Assembly (NCBI RefSeq): GCF_001423885.1 | Contig: NZ_LMPP01000004.1 | Coordinates: forward strand, 1-64,000 | DNA: 64,000 bases | Direction of reading: 5' to 3' | From: Rathayibacter sp. Leaf185 | GTDB taxonomy: Bacteria; Actinomycetota; Actinomycetes; Actinomycetales; Microbacteriaceae | In this document: one piece after another, positions 16,609 through 25,654 of the stretch | Numbering within the stretch: position 1 is the stretch's first letter | Layout of the letters: each line of letters begins with the position of its first letter | Notes under the pieces: generated by a model | Database searches by the model: none | Told to the model about the DNA's origin: nothing | The model's input: the letters and a program-made list of their open reading frames with translations, nothing else | Made by a program: the position numbers and the translations under genes

Positions 16609-17414
16609 GCGTGAGTCACCGGCGCGAGGTCGTGTCCCTGCTCAGTGGACGGCGTGGGCGTCGGCGCTGTACCTGGTCGGTGGTTCGCGAGGCAGGCGTT
16701 GATCGCGGCGACGAGTGGCTTGGGGCCGTCGAACCACGGGACTGTGCGCAGGATGGCGGCGCGGGAGCCGGAGGACATCAGGAGCGCCCGCCCGATCTTG
16801 CGTCGCTTCTTCGGTGTCGGGACGTTCGCCAGCTCCGCGACGTCGAGGATCAGATCGCGCCTCAACGCACTGGTGGTGGAGCGCACGCCTTTGTTGATGC
16901 TCGCGGAGGTCGTCACGCGGTCGTAGGTGCCGATCAGCTCTGACACCATGCGCAGGAAGCCCGTATCGGAGATTCCGCCGGCGGAGATCTTCGCGTTCGC
17001 GGCCGACCAGAGCTTGTCCATGCCCTCTCGCTCGAACAGGTTCACGCCCTGCGACCAGGACTGGCACACCGACATGATCGGAATCCCACGGGAGCCGTAG
17101 TGTACGGTCGCGGCTGTCAGCGCGAGGACGAGGGGGCCGAGGCTGCCGGCGCCCTCCTGGGACAGGCTGTAGAGCGTCCCGGTGGAGCGGACGAAGGCGG
17201 CCGGATCGAACTCCGGCCGGGCGTCGTTCTCGCCCGTGCGGTTCACCCAGTGCCGGATGCCGGAGTCCTTCAAGCAGGACGCCTTGCGCCGGGCGGTGGA
17301 GTACACCGATCAGCGCTCCCGCTGCTCCAACCGTGCCGCGCCCTGCAAGCTCTTGGCCATCAACGGGAAATCGCTCGAGGCCGAGATGTCTCCGGACGTC
17401 TCATCGCCCGGTTT
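16605..17414 (-). pseudogene. TraG/VirD4-type conjugation coupling ATPase remnant
   Basis: The C-terminal part of a type IV coupling protein (TraM-recognition/TraG family) of an actinobacterial conjugative element. Readable stretches are FDPAAFVRSTGTLYSLSQEG, GIPIMSVCQSWSQGVNLFER and GMDKLWSAANAKISAGGISD with TGFLRMVSELIG. In intact members these surround the second half of the ATPase ('DEAxN.....LP...S..RS.GI'). Upstream in the same frame are SDFPLMAKSLQGAARLEQRER, a TGA (17310-17312) and then VYSTARRKASCL, so the frame also carries a nonsense codon. The Walker A half and the membrane helices are missing, with the break near 17414. No relaxase, integrase or att site is seen nearby, so this is a dead fragment of an ICE. 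Confidence 0.7.
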
Positions 17415-17589
17415 CGTCCTCCACGTTATACACGTCCGTGATCGGGCGGCATGCAAATGAGTAGCCGCAGCCTCGCGCTTTCGAGGACCGAGTAACCTTC
17501 CCGGCCGAGAACCGATATCATGTCAGTTCGTGGTGAGCGTACTTCCCTGTGGGGTGGTGGCGCCACTCCCGCACCGTTCGAGACGCTGC

Positions 17590-18258
17590 CTATCGGGGAT
17601 TTCGTGAGCGATCGACCAGCCAGTTCGCAAGAACGTGTTCAAGTGGCACCACGGGATGGCGCGCTCCTCCCCATTCAATGAAGCCCCGTTGTCTCTGAGC
17701 CAAAGAGGCATCAGAAAGGACTGAGTCGAGGTCAGAGTCGTCCCCGTGAGCGATCCGGCCCATCGCCTTAGTAGCCGTGGGTTTGTCGTAACCGAGTGGG
17801 TCATCGAGGAACAGAATGGGTGGACCGTTGACCAGAATGAGTGACGGATTCGGCGCATCGCGCTGCACTTGACTATAAGGATCCTCACCGTGGAAAGCGG
17901 ACGATGGTAGTATTCGACCGACGACCTCCGCTTCTCTGGTCACAGCACAGGGCAGTGCCCGTCCTAGAACATCCGGAACACGTGCCGTGAACTGGGTCAG
18001 ATCCACGAGCCATCCGGTGCCGATAGTTCTCGCCTCATACTTCGTGCCGAAGAAACCGGATCTCGTCGTGAAGGCGACGATGGGACGGGGCATTTCCAGC
18101 TCACCCGCTGCGCTCGCGAAATAGGACAATGATCGCCTTGCTTCTGCGGCAGCGAGGGCGATGGCTCTGGTCTGCTCGTCGCGCTGGGAGCCGAGAGCGT
18201 CGCGTCGGCGCCTCTCAGCCTCAATCTGATCTTCAATTCCCACCGCGGCCAACTCCAA
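17590..18258 (-). CDS. Hypothetical protein with N-terminal coiled coil
   Basis: About 222 residues, family not recognised. The first 45 residues (IEDQIEAERRRRDALGSQRD, EQTRAIALAAAEARRSL) should form a charged coiled coil. The rest is a mixed alpha/beta soluble domain with HPVVPLEHVLANWLVD at the end. No signal peptide or membrane segment. The start is unclear: TTG 18258 lacks a good ribosome site. In the same frame upstream there is a TGA at 18280-18282, preceded by a protein-like stretch (VKPHEEVHDPTGRDEVHFVG) starting at a GTG, so the gene may be broken or may be two genes. It lies downstream of the membrane-anchored protein gene on the same strand, with codon use and GC lower than the core. 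Confidence 0.5.
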   Translation of the reverse strand: MELAAVGIEDQIEAERRRRDALGSQRDEQTRAIALAAAEARRSLSYFASAAGELEMPRPIVAFTTRSGFFGTKYEARTIGTGWLVDLTQFTARVPDVLGRALPCAVTREAEVVGRILPSSAFHGEDPYSQVQRDAPNPSLILVNGPPILFLDDPLGYDKPTATKAMGRIAHGDDSDLDSVLSDASLAQRQRGFIEWGGARHPVVPLEHVLANWLVDRSRNPR

Positions 18259-18526
18259 GTTCTTACGATCGACAGTTCTTCACCCTGTTGGGCGGATGAC
18301 GCGATCCCCACCTCCGACGAAATGAACTTCATCCCGTCCGGTGGGATCGTGCACCTCTTCGTGCGGCTTCACGCCTCACGCGGAAACTTCAATATTCATG
18401 GCAGCACCCGCAAGTTTCTGCGGCGTGTCCGCCGTACCGTGCAGTTCGGACTCGACCGCTACTGACGGTGGAGTTCTCAGCGCGTTCACCGACGTGACGT
18501 GCGCTGATCTCAATGAGTCCGGCCAG

Positions 18527-20299
18527 TCAACTGACGGTCAATACGCCGATCAAATCTATCCGACCCGCGTCCTTTTCTCGGATCGAGGTCATCGCTCGGC
18601 CGAAACGCGACCACGTTTCGGCGAGAGGACCGCTCAGCGTGCCAGCCCACACCATGGCTTGAGTCGTGACATTCAAGTTTATCAGCCATTCCGACTGTCG
18701 CTCCCATACCGCCGAATCGCTGGCAACGACTACCAATGACGCCAGGATCTCGGGCAAGAGATGCCCTCCATCCTCGCTTTCATTCGTCAGATCCAGCAAG
18801 CGGTTGAGTGATCGAATCAAGACCTGCTCAGCCTCATCGGCCCACCGCGCATTGCTCAGGTAATCGTGTTCGGTCACAGGGTCCTGTAGATGCGATGCGA
18901 GTTCAGGATGCAGGCGTACCTCACGGCGCGGGCCACGATCGAACCAGCGAACTTCACCGACGTCGCGTTCGAGTGTGTCCTCGTCATCCACGAAGACATC
19001 TCGCACGATTTCAGCTAGTCCAGTCTCAACTCCTATGCGGGCAAGATGGTTGTGTGCTCCGTGGAGCTGCTGGTACTCATCGGTGACTCCGGAGGGGGTA
19101 TAAGCGAGAACCTGGCTACCATCGGGAGATGTAGTCGGGTACCAATAGCGCTGATAATTCTTGAGTCCTGGTTGGTCAAGAGTGATCGGCGGAAAGGTCT
19201 TCACATAAGAATTCCTGGAAAGATCGAACAGCTTCGGTGTGGCGACGTCGCCATCATGCTCGATCGTCAAGAGAGTCGAATCGGCTGCGGGCCACCATCC
19301 TGCGTTGGCGACCCCGACGCTCACATGCCGACCGGTTGCTACGTCGACGAGGGTCGAGTCGCGGCTGCCCGCTATGAGGATCCATGCGCCGTCTCCACTG
19401 AAGGAGAGCTTCTCCCCCATGCTCAAGCCTTCGAGCACGCAGAGAATGCGACGGGTGCCTGCGTCGTCACGGAGCGTCACCGCGCCTGCAGAGGAACCCA
19501 AGAAATCGAGTGAAGAGATAGTGCCGTTCGGTCCGAATAGATCGACAGAGACGACGTTGACGCTCATATCTAGAGGGACGAGCGCGCCCGACTTGGTCGA
19601 ACCGACGTAGAGAGAGACTGCTGGCATCATGACGCCTGCGGTATTTCCCGTTTTCGGAAAGGTCGCCATGTTCCGGCCGTCGATCGCACCGAGATCATAG
19701 GCCGCGTCCAATCCATAGAGCGAATGATTTGGTAGCCCTGCCGCAACGATTCGACCGGATCCTCTATCATACGCAATCGACCTCACAGACAACCAGGGCG
19801 GCGAAATGACCGCGTCGTTCGAGTCGCGTACAGCATACGAGAAGCCTGAGCCGTGTGTTGCTGCTAACTGCTCTGAAATGCGATTGAAGTTCTCAAATGT
19901 TGCGACCTCTCGAGGCAGCGACTCTTTGATTCTTTCTGTGGTGCTGAAGTGCGCCATCCGCCTGAATCCGCCAAGCGGTCGACCAGCAGGCAGGCTCCTG
20001 GTTGTGTGCTCAAGACGATTCCAGATGCCATGGGGTGGTGGCGGCTGAATCGTCTCTTGCGGCTGCGCCGCGACCGTCGGTGGATTCGCGGCGGGAAGCA
20101 CTGTGTTCTGAGTGTTTCTTGCTTCGGCGGCGTGACTTTCGCGCTCGCTAGGTGTGATTTTTGTCTCGACGTGGGTTTCCTGAATGGTATCAATCGTCGC
20201 GGGAGGTCGCTTGCGCTCCTCGGTTCTCGATCGCCTGCGAATGATCAGGAACACCCCGAGGGCAATCAGTACGATGAGAAGTATTAAGGTCGGGTCCAT
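18527..20299 (-). CDS. Membrane-anchored protein with predicted beta-propeller-like domain, function unknown
   Basis: 590 residues. The first 21 residues (MDPTLILLIVLIALGVFLII, followed by RRRSR) form a single membrane helix with positive residues on the inner side, so most of the protein is probably cytoplasmic. Residues about 30-95 are a Pro/Thr/Gln-rich linker. From about 150 to 430 there are repeated strand patterns such as LDFLGSSAGAVTLRDDAG, LSFSGDGAWILIAGSRDSTL and YPTTSPDGSQVLAYTPSG, typical of WD40/TolB-like propeller blades. The last 150 residues are mainly helical. Start ATG 20299 has GAGAAAGG about 8 bases upstream. I recognise no family. The gene and its downstream neighbour are AT-richer than the core and lie beside conjugation remnants, so recent transfer is likely. 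Confidence 0.65.
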   Translation of the reverse strand: MDPTLILLIVLIALGVFLIIRRRSRTEERKRPPATIDTIQETHVETKITPSERESHAAEARNTQNTVLPAANPPTVAAQPQETIQPPPPHGIWNRLEHTTRSLPAGRPLGGFRRMAHFSTTERIKESLPREVATFENFNRISEQLAATHGSGFSYAVRDSNDAVISPPWLSVRSIAYDRGSGRIVAAGLPNHSLYGLDAAYDLGAIDGRNMATFPKTGNTAGVMMPAVSLYVGSTKSGALVPLDMSVNVVSVDLFGPNGTISSLDFLGSSAGAVTLRDDAGTRRILCVLEGLSMGEKLSFSGDGAWILIAGSRDSTLVDVATGRHVSVGVANAGWWPAADSTLLTIEHDGDVATPKLFDLSRNSYVKTFPPITLDQPGLKNYQRYWYPTTSPDGSQVLAYTPSGVTDEYQQLHGAHNHLARIGVETGLAEIVRDVFVDDEDTLERDVGEVRWFDRGPRREVRLHPELASHLQDPVTEHDYLSNARWADEAEQVLIRSLNRLLDLTNESEDGGHLLPEILASLVVVASDSAVWERQSEWLINLNVTTQAMVWAGTLSGPLAETWSRFGRAMTSIREKDAGRIDLIGVLTVS

Positions 20300-20845
20300 G
20301 TTTCAGCCTTTCTCGCCACGGTCTCTGCTGGTGAACCTGGCTCCGGGGCTGCGTCATCGCTCGTAGGGGCGCTTCTCCTTCCGACCCAGCTCGTTCTTCT
20401 TTTTCCCAGTCGAGTCGCCATCTTTTCAGACCGACGAAAAGGAGAGTGATGCAGATCGTGGCCGAGTATCGTGGTATCCGCACTACCCCCGAACGGGAGG
20501 TCCGCTCGTCGTCCTCAGCCGATCCGCAGAGCTTCCCGGCCGGAGACGACTCTGTTCCGGTCTGGGTTCAACCATCGTTTGTCCGAGTTGCCCAGGCTCA
20601 GGTACTCACCAGCCGGAGAGCTTCTCGCGGTGGCGTTGGCGGCGGCCTCTGATGGCCGATCCTCCTCCGGTGTCCGTGGATGACGGCCCCGAGGCGGGAC
20701 AAGACGGGTTTCACCCCTTCGCGGGCCATCGCGCATCCGATACGGGGCGTGTGACCCGTTGTAGGGGAACGCGCCGGGTGCCATGGTCATCACAGGGCGA
20801 GCAGTGCAGGCGTCCGGCTCGCTCCGTACACAGAGGAACCCGCTG
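20300..20845. other. Divergent intergenic region, no gene recognised
   Basis: 546 bases between the divergent membrane-anchored protein gene and the secreted dehydrogenase gene. It should carry both promoters. Short frames occur, but none has a recognisable product. GC content rises to the chromosomal level from about 20650, so this is the likely right edge of the island. Confidence 0.4.
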
Positions 20846-22939
20846 ATGCGTTTCACTCTCCCCCGCACTCTCGCGGTCGCCGTTCTCGCTGCCGCGCTCG
20901 TGTTCGCCGGTGCTCCCGCTCACGCAGCGCCCGCACCGACAGAGGCGTCGGCAGCAGCCCCCGTCGGCGCCCCGCTCGTCAACGCGGCATCGAAGCGGTG
21001 CCTCGACGTGCCGGGTTCGAGCACCACGAATCGCACCGTGGTGGTCATCTTCGACTGCAACAAGGGCGCCAACCAGAACTGGACGAGTGCGGCGAGCGGC
21101 GAGATCTCGGTGTACGGCGGCACGAAGTGCCTGGAGGTGCGGGGCCGCGCGACGACGGCCGGCACTGCGGTGCAGATCTCCGACTGCGTGGGCGGGGACT
21201 GGCAGAAGTGGCGGTTCGAGAGCGACGGCAGCATCCGCGGTGTCGTGTCGGGCCTGTGCATGAACGTCAAGGATCAGAAGACGGTGAACCGCACGCCGGT
21301 GGTGATCTCGGCCTGCAGCGGCGGGGCCTCGCAGAAGTGGACGACCACCGCGTCCTCGGCGGACACGACCGCTCCGTCGGCGCCGGCGAACCCGCGAGTG
21401 ACGAACCTCGCGTGCCGGACGGCGACGTTCTCGTGGAACGCGTCCACAGACGCCGTCGGCGTGTCCGGGTACGACGTCTACCATGACGGTCAGTTCATGA
21501 AGTCGGTTGCCGGCACCGTCACCTCGACGGGCATCGACGTGGCGCCGGGTGCGCAGTGGGGCATGTACGTGAACGCTCGTGACGCCGCTGGCAACATCTC
21601 CCAGGCCAGCAGCACCGTCGCGGTGACGGTGCCGCAGTGCTCGGTCGACACCGAGGCGCCCACCACCCCGGCCGGCCTCACCGCCCGAGCGGCCGGCACA
21701 ACCGTCACCGTCACCTGGAGCGCGAGCACCGACAACGTCGGAGTCCGCAGCTACACGGTCCTCCGTGGCACCACCCAGGTCGGGACCGTCGCCGGCAGCG
21801 GTACCGCGGCGCCGCCCACGACCTTCACCGAGAGCGGCCTGACGGCGAACACCGCCTACTCCTACACGGTCGCGGCCGTGGACGCTCAGGGCAACACCTC
21901 CGCCCGCAGCGCCGCGGTAGCCGTGACCACCGGCGCGGCCTGCTCCACCGCGATCTGCACCGTCACCCAGACCGCCACCGACACCGACATCCCCTGGGGT
22001 CTGACCACGGCCCCCGACGGGACCGTCCTGTACTCCCGACGCGACGCGCACGACCTCATCCGGTTGAACCCCACGACGGGCGTCAAGACAGTGCTGGGGA
22101 CCGTGCCCAATGTGCAGAGCACGGACGGCGAGGGCGGCCTCCTGGGCATCGCGATCTCCCCCACTTTCGCGTCGGACCAGTGGCTGTACATCATGCACAC
22201 CTCCCCCACCGACAACCGGGTCATCCGCCTCAAGCTCATCGGCGACCGGATCGACACGAGCACCGTGCAGGTCCTCGCCTCCGGGATCCTCCGGAACAAG
22301 TACCACAACGGCGGGCGACTGCGCTTCGGCCCGGACGGGAAGCTGTACGTCAGCACCGGCGACGGCCAGGACACCACCAGCGCCCAGAATCTGAACTCGC
22401 TCAGCGGCAAGATCCTGCGCATCAACCCCGACGGCAGCATCCCGGCCGACAACCCCTTCGGCAACGCCGTCTGGAGCTACGGGCACCGCAACCCGCAGGG
22501 CCTCTCCTTCGACTCGCAGGGGCGCCTCTGGGAGCAGGAGTTCGGCAACAGCATCATGGACGAGACGAACCTCATCGTCCGCGGCGGCAACTACGGCTGG
22601 CCCGCCTGCGAAGGGACCTCGGGCACCTGCGGCACCTCCGGCTACATCGCTCCGAAGCTCACGTTCCCCACCTCCGCGGGCTCCTGCTCCGGTCTCGCTG
22701 TGGTCCGCGACGTCGTCTACATCGCCTGCCTCCGCGGAGCCCGTCTCTACCGCGCGCCCATCGTCGGCGACACGCTCGCCACCCCCACCTCCCACTTCGT
22801 TGGAACCTACGGCCGCCTGCGCACGGTCGAGCCCGACGGCCGGGGCGGCCTCTGGCTCAGCACCTCGAACACCGGGGACAAGGACAGCACGGCGAACAAC
22901 AGCAACGAGAAGATCCTCCGCGTCACCCTCGGTGGCTGA
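20846..22939 (+). CDS. Secreted ricin-lectin / fibronectin III / glucose-sorbosone dehydrogenase protein
   Basis: 697 residues. Signal peptide MRFTLPRTLAVAVLAAALVF with AHA-A cleavage near residue 28. Residues about 35-175 are a ricin-type beta-trefoil with three CLDV/CLEV/CMNV repeats and QKW motifs. Two fibronectin III domains follow (about 180-270, with APANPRVTNL and SWNASTD, and 275-370). The C-terminal 330 residues are a soluble quinoprotein glucose/sorbosone dehydrogenase propeller: WGLTTAPDGTVLYSRRDA, HNGGRLRFGPDGKLYVSTGD, GKILRINPDGSIPADNPF, YGHRNPQGLSFD and NYGWPACEG. By family it would use PQQ to oxidise sugars outside the cell. The lectin and FN3 modules suggest attachment to polysaccharide. 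ATG 20846 has AGAGGA 8 bases upstream. The frame is open earlier (20783), but the signal peptide fixes this start. Confidence 0.9.
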   Translation: MRFTLPRTLAVAVLAAALVFAGAPAHAAPAPTEASAAAPVGAPLVNAASKRCLDVPGSSTTNRTVVVIFDCNKGANQNWTSAASGEISVYGGTKCLEVRGRATTAGTAVQISDCVGGDWQKWRFESDGSIRGVVSGLCMNVKDQKTVNRTPVVISACSGGASQKWTTTASSADTTAPSAPANPRVTNLACRTATFSWNASTDAVGVSGYDVYHDGQFMKSVAGTVTSTGIDVAPGAQWGMYVNARDAAGNISQASSTVAVTVPQCSVDTEAPTTPAGLTARAAGTTVTVTWSASTDNVGVRSYTVLRGTTQVGTVAGSGTAAPPTTFTESGLTANTAYSYTVAAVDAQGNTSARSAAVAVTTGAACSTAICTVTQTATDTDIPWGLTTAPDGTVLYSRRDAHDLIRLNPTTGVKTVLGTVPNVQSTDGEGGLLGIAISPTFASDQWLYIMHTSPTDNRVIRLKLIGDRIDTSTVQVLASGILRNKYHNGGRLRFGPDGKLYVSTGDGQDTTSAQNLNSLSGKILRINPDGSIPADNPFGNAVWSYGHRNPQGLSFDSQGRLWEQEFGNSIMDETNLIVRGGNYGWPACEGTSGTCGTSGYIAPKLTFPTSAGSCSGLAVVRDVVYIACLRGARLYRAPIVGDTLATPTSHFVGTYGRLRTVEPDGRGGLWLSTSNTGDKDSTANNSNEKILRVTLGG

Positions 22940-23253
22940 GGGGTTGCCCGGCGGGTACTCACGACCCGAGGACAGCTCGCTCGCCGGCAACCCGGTCCAC
23001 TCCTGGTTCATGCGATGAATCGGAGGCCGCGATGGAGGCGGAACCGCTCCGAGCAGCGCAGACGGTGTGATCGGGCCGGCAAGGGGGCTTCGAGCAGAGT
23101 CGTCCCGGAGCCGCGATCGAGCGGGTATTACGGGCCGTGCTCGCGCGGGGCCTGTCCGGGAGGCTAATTTGAGGTGTCCCGCAACATATGTCGGGGCTCT
23201 CGGACGGAAGGAACCATCATCCGATCTCTCACCCGCGCAACGAAGCGCGCCTC
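22940..23253. other. Intergenic region with hairpin
   Basis: 314 bases between the secreted dehydrogenase and the GH95-like gene. Near 22942-22996 the arms GGGTTGCCCGGCG and CGCCGGCAACCC form an imperfect stem with a long loop, a likely terminator. A GGAAGGA ribosome-site-like sequence lies at 23206-23212 but is not followed by a normal start codon in frame. No gene seen. Confidence 0.45.
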
Positions 23254-25602
23254 ATGACCGGCACGACCGTGTTCACCACCGCCACGGACGCTCCGACCTG
23301 GGAGGAGGGGCTGATCGTCGGCAGCGGCCGCGTCGGCGCCGTCGTGCACGGCCGCCCCGACGAACTGACGATCTCGCTCGCCCACGAGCGCTACTTCCTG
23401 CCCGTGAACACGCGCCCGCATGCGCCCGACCTGGCCGCGGTCCGCGACGAGATGCGCCGCGCGCTGCTCGAGGGGGACGCCGACGCGGCGAGTGCGGCCC
23501 TCGACCGAGGTGCGCGTGCGAGCGGCTACGGCGACGGCCTGATCTGGACCGATCCCCTCGGCATCTGCGCCACCGTCGTCGTGCGCTCCCCCGGCGGAGT
23601 GGCCCGGCAGCGCCGCACGATCGACCCGATGACCGGAGAGGCGTCGATCGAGTGGACCGATCTCGACGGCGGACTCCACACGCTGCGCCTCCTCGCCCCC
23701 CACGGAGGCGAGAGCGTTCTGCTCTCGCTCGAGTCGGACCGCGACACCGAGAGCGTCGTCGAGCTGGGCCTGGGGGCGGGCGACCCGACGTCGTGGGACA
23801 CGGGCGTGCCCGACGCCTCCGCCGTGGTCGTCACGACGGTCGAGGGAGGCGGCACCGGTCGCCTCGTGGCCGTGGCGGGGACCGGCGACGACTCGGTGTC
23901 GGCGGTCGTCACGATGTCGAGCGGTGCGCCGTGGCATGTCGCCGACGACGTGACCCGGTCGACCGCGCAGGCGGGTCCGCACTCGACCCGCTCCCTCCGG
24001 ATCGATGTCTCTCTCGACGGCAGGCCGGCCGAGACGACTCCCGCTCCGGATGCGGACTGGGACGTGCAGAGCGCCGCACACGCCCGCCTCGTCGCCACGT
24101 CGACGCTCGACCTGCGGGGCGACTCCGACGCAACCCTCACCGAGGAGCTCTGGGCCGAGGCTCGGGCAGGCGACGCGGGCGCCCGCCGCCGCGTGGTCGA
24201 GATCGCCTACCTCAGCGGCCGATCGAACATCATCGCGTCGACGGGAGAGCTGCCGCCGACTCTGCAGGGCGTCTGGCAGGGCACCTGGCGGCCGGCCTGG
24301 TCGGCCGACTACACGATGAACGGGAACGTGCAGAACGGCGCAATGGCGGGGATGGTGTCGACCGGCACGCCGGAGCTCGCCCTCACGGTCCTCGATCTCG
24401 TCCTGGCTCACCTCGACGACTACCGCGACAACGCGCGCCTCGTCTACGGCGCGGAGGGGATGCTCCTGCCCGCGCGGATGTCGACCCACGGCAGGGCGAA
24501 CCACTTCGGGCATCCGTTCCCGCACCTGTTCTGGACGGGGTGCGGCGGCTGGGTGCTGAGGCTCGTCGCCGACGCCGTCTCGGCGACGGGCGACCGCTCC
24601 ATCGTCGACGACCGGGTGTGGGAGCTCGCCGAGGGCGTCCTGCGCTTCGCGGAGACGGCGACGATCGTGGTCGACGGCGTCCGCCGGATCATCCCCTCCT
24701 ACTCCCCCGAGAACACCCCGGGCGGTGCGCACTCGCCGCTCGCGGCCGACGCGACGATGGACGTCGCGATCCTCCGCGACGCCGCGCTCGCGACCGCGCT
24801 GCTCGGCCGAGCCCGCGGGGACGACTCGCTCGATGCACGGTGGTCGCGTCTGGTCGCCGACCTGCCCGGGTACCGCGTCGCCGACGACGGCCGGCTGGCC
24901 GAGTGGATCGACCCGCGCTGGGCCGAGGAGATCGCGCACCGCCATGCGTCGCAGCTCTACCCGCTCTGGTACGGCGTCGATCCGGCGTTCGAGGACGACG
25001 GTGAGGAGGCGGTGCGGCTGCGCGCCGCCGCGTCGGCCACGATCGCCGCGAAGATCGCCTGGCGCGCGGAGGCCCCGACGGCGCCCCCTGGACGCATGGA
25101 GATGGCGTTCGGGCTGGTGCAGGTCGGCGTCGCGGCGGCGGCCCTGGGCGATGCGGAGGCGGCGCTCACCTGCGCCGAGTGGCTCGCCGTCGATCACTGG
25201 TCCCCGGCACTCACCACTCGGCACGACGCAGGGCGGATCTTCAACCTCGACGCGAGCGGCGGTCTGCCGGGACTGGTCGCGGCCATGCTGCTGGGATCCA
25301 CGGAGGACTCGCTGACCGTGCTGCCGGCGCTGCCCGCCGCCTGGCAGCGTGGATCCGTCACCGGCCTGCGTGCTCGCGGCGGGCTCGTGATCGACCGGCT
25401 CGAGTGGAGCCCCGACGGCGCCTCGCTCACGGTGCGCCGGCTGCCGGGAGCCGAGTGGCTCGCGCCGGTGGAGGGGACTCTCGTGCGCGCGACGCGCGGC
25501 ACGTCCGTGCGCGTCGACGGCACGCCGCGGGGCGAGGTGCGGGTCAGGATCGGTGAGCAGCCGCTGCTCGTCGAGATCGAGTGGGACTCCGCGTCGGACT
25601 AG
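23254..25602 (+). CDS. Glycoside hydrolase family 95-like protein (alpha-L-fucosidase/galactosidase type)
   Basis: About 782 residues, the usual GH95 length: N-terminal beta-sandwich, linker, (alpha/alpha)6 barrel from about residue 290 and a C-terminal beta domain. Opening motif: WEEGLIVGSGRVGAVVHGRP. Catalytic-site equivalents can be proposed: the Asn pair in TMNGNVQNG (family 'NINTQ'), the general acid Glu in SYSPENTPGG, and Asp in FNLDASGGLPGLVAAMLLGS (family 'D.NFGG..GI.EMLLQS'). The barrel is divergent: the usual NYWPAE block is replaced by NGAMAG. No signal peptide, so it acts on imported sugar. The frame is open from 23188, but ATG 23254 fits the family start better. Neither has a clear ribosome site. 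It is followed by a strong terminator. Confidence 0.8.
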   Translation: MTGTTVFTTATDAPTWEEGLIVGSGRVGAVVHGRPDELTISLAHERYFLPVNTRPHAPDLAAVRDEMRRALLEGDADAASAALDRGARASGYGDGLIWTDPLGICATVVVRSPGGVARQRRTIDPMTGEASIEWTDLDGGLHTLRLLAPHGGESVLLSLESDRDTESVVELGLGAGDPTSWDTGVPDASAVVVTTVEGGGTGRLVAVAGTGDDSVSAVVTMSSGAPWHVADDVTRSTAQAGPHSTRSLRIDVSLDGRPAETTPAPDADWDVQSAAHARLVATSTLDLRGDSDATLTEELWAEARAGDAGARRRVVEIAYLSGRSNIIASTGELPPTLQGVWQGTWRPAWSADYTMNGNVQNGAMAGMVSTGTPELALTVLDLVLAHLDDYRDNARLVYGAEGMLLPARMSTHGRANHFGHPFPHLFWTGCGGWVLRLVADAVSATGDRSIVDDRVWELAEGVLRFAETATIVVDGVRRIIPSYSPENTPGGAHSPLAADATMDVAILRDAALATALLGRARGDDSLDARWSRLVADLPGYRVADDGRLAEWIDPRWAEEIAHRHASQLYPLWYGVDPAFEDDGEEAVRLRAAASATIAAKIAWRAEAPTAPPGRMEMAFGLVQVGVAAAALGDAEAALTCAEWLAVDHWSPALTTRHDAGRIFNLDASGGLPGLVAAMLLGSTEDSLTVLPALPAAWQRGSVTGLRARGGLVIDRLEWSPDGASLTVRRLPGAEWLAPVEGTLVRATRGTSVRVDGTPRGEVRVRIGEQPLLVEIEWDSASD

Positions 25603-25621
25603 CGCGACGACCGGCACGGTG

Positions 25622-25653
25622 GAGCGGGGCGGTCGATGACGACCGCCCCGCTC
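25622..25653 (+). terminator. Strong rho-independent terminator after the GH95-like gene
   Basis: A perfect 14-bp GC-rich stem (25622-25635 with 25640-25653) and 4-base loop ATGA, followed by TTCTTC, 19 bases after the stop. It would also lie across the end of the frameshifted minus-strand gene. Confidence 0.88.
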
Positions 25654-25654
25654 T

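Noticed and set aside
17182-17460. Plus-strand frame with FKQDALRRAVEYTD resembling a transposase start
   Set aside because: The minus strand reads as a conserved coupling-protein segment in the same place. The resemblance is short and no transposase or terminal repeats are seen.
18597-18620. GCCGAAACG / CGTTTCGGC inverted repeat resembling the LacI operator
   Set aside because: It lies deep inside the coding sequence of the 590-residue protein, has a 6-base gap in place of the central CG and is not near a promoter, so it is probably chance.
20446-20868. Short overlapping frames before the secreted dehydrogenase gene
   Set aside because: Both strands are open only briefly, without ribosome sites or recognisable sequence. 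Treated as promoter region.
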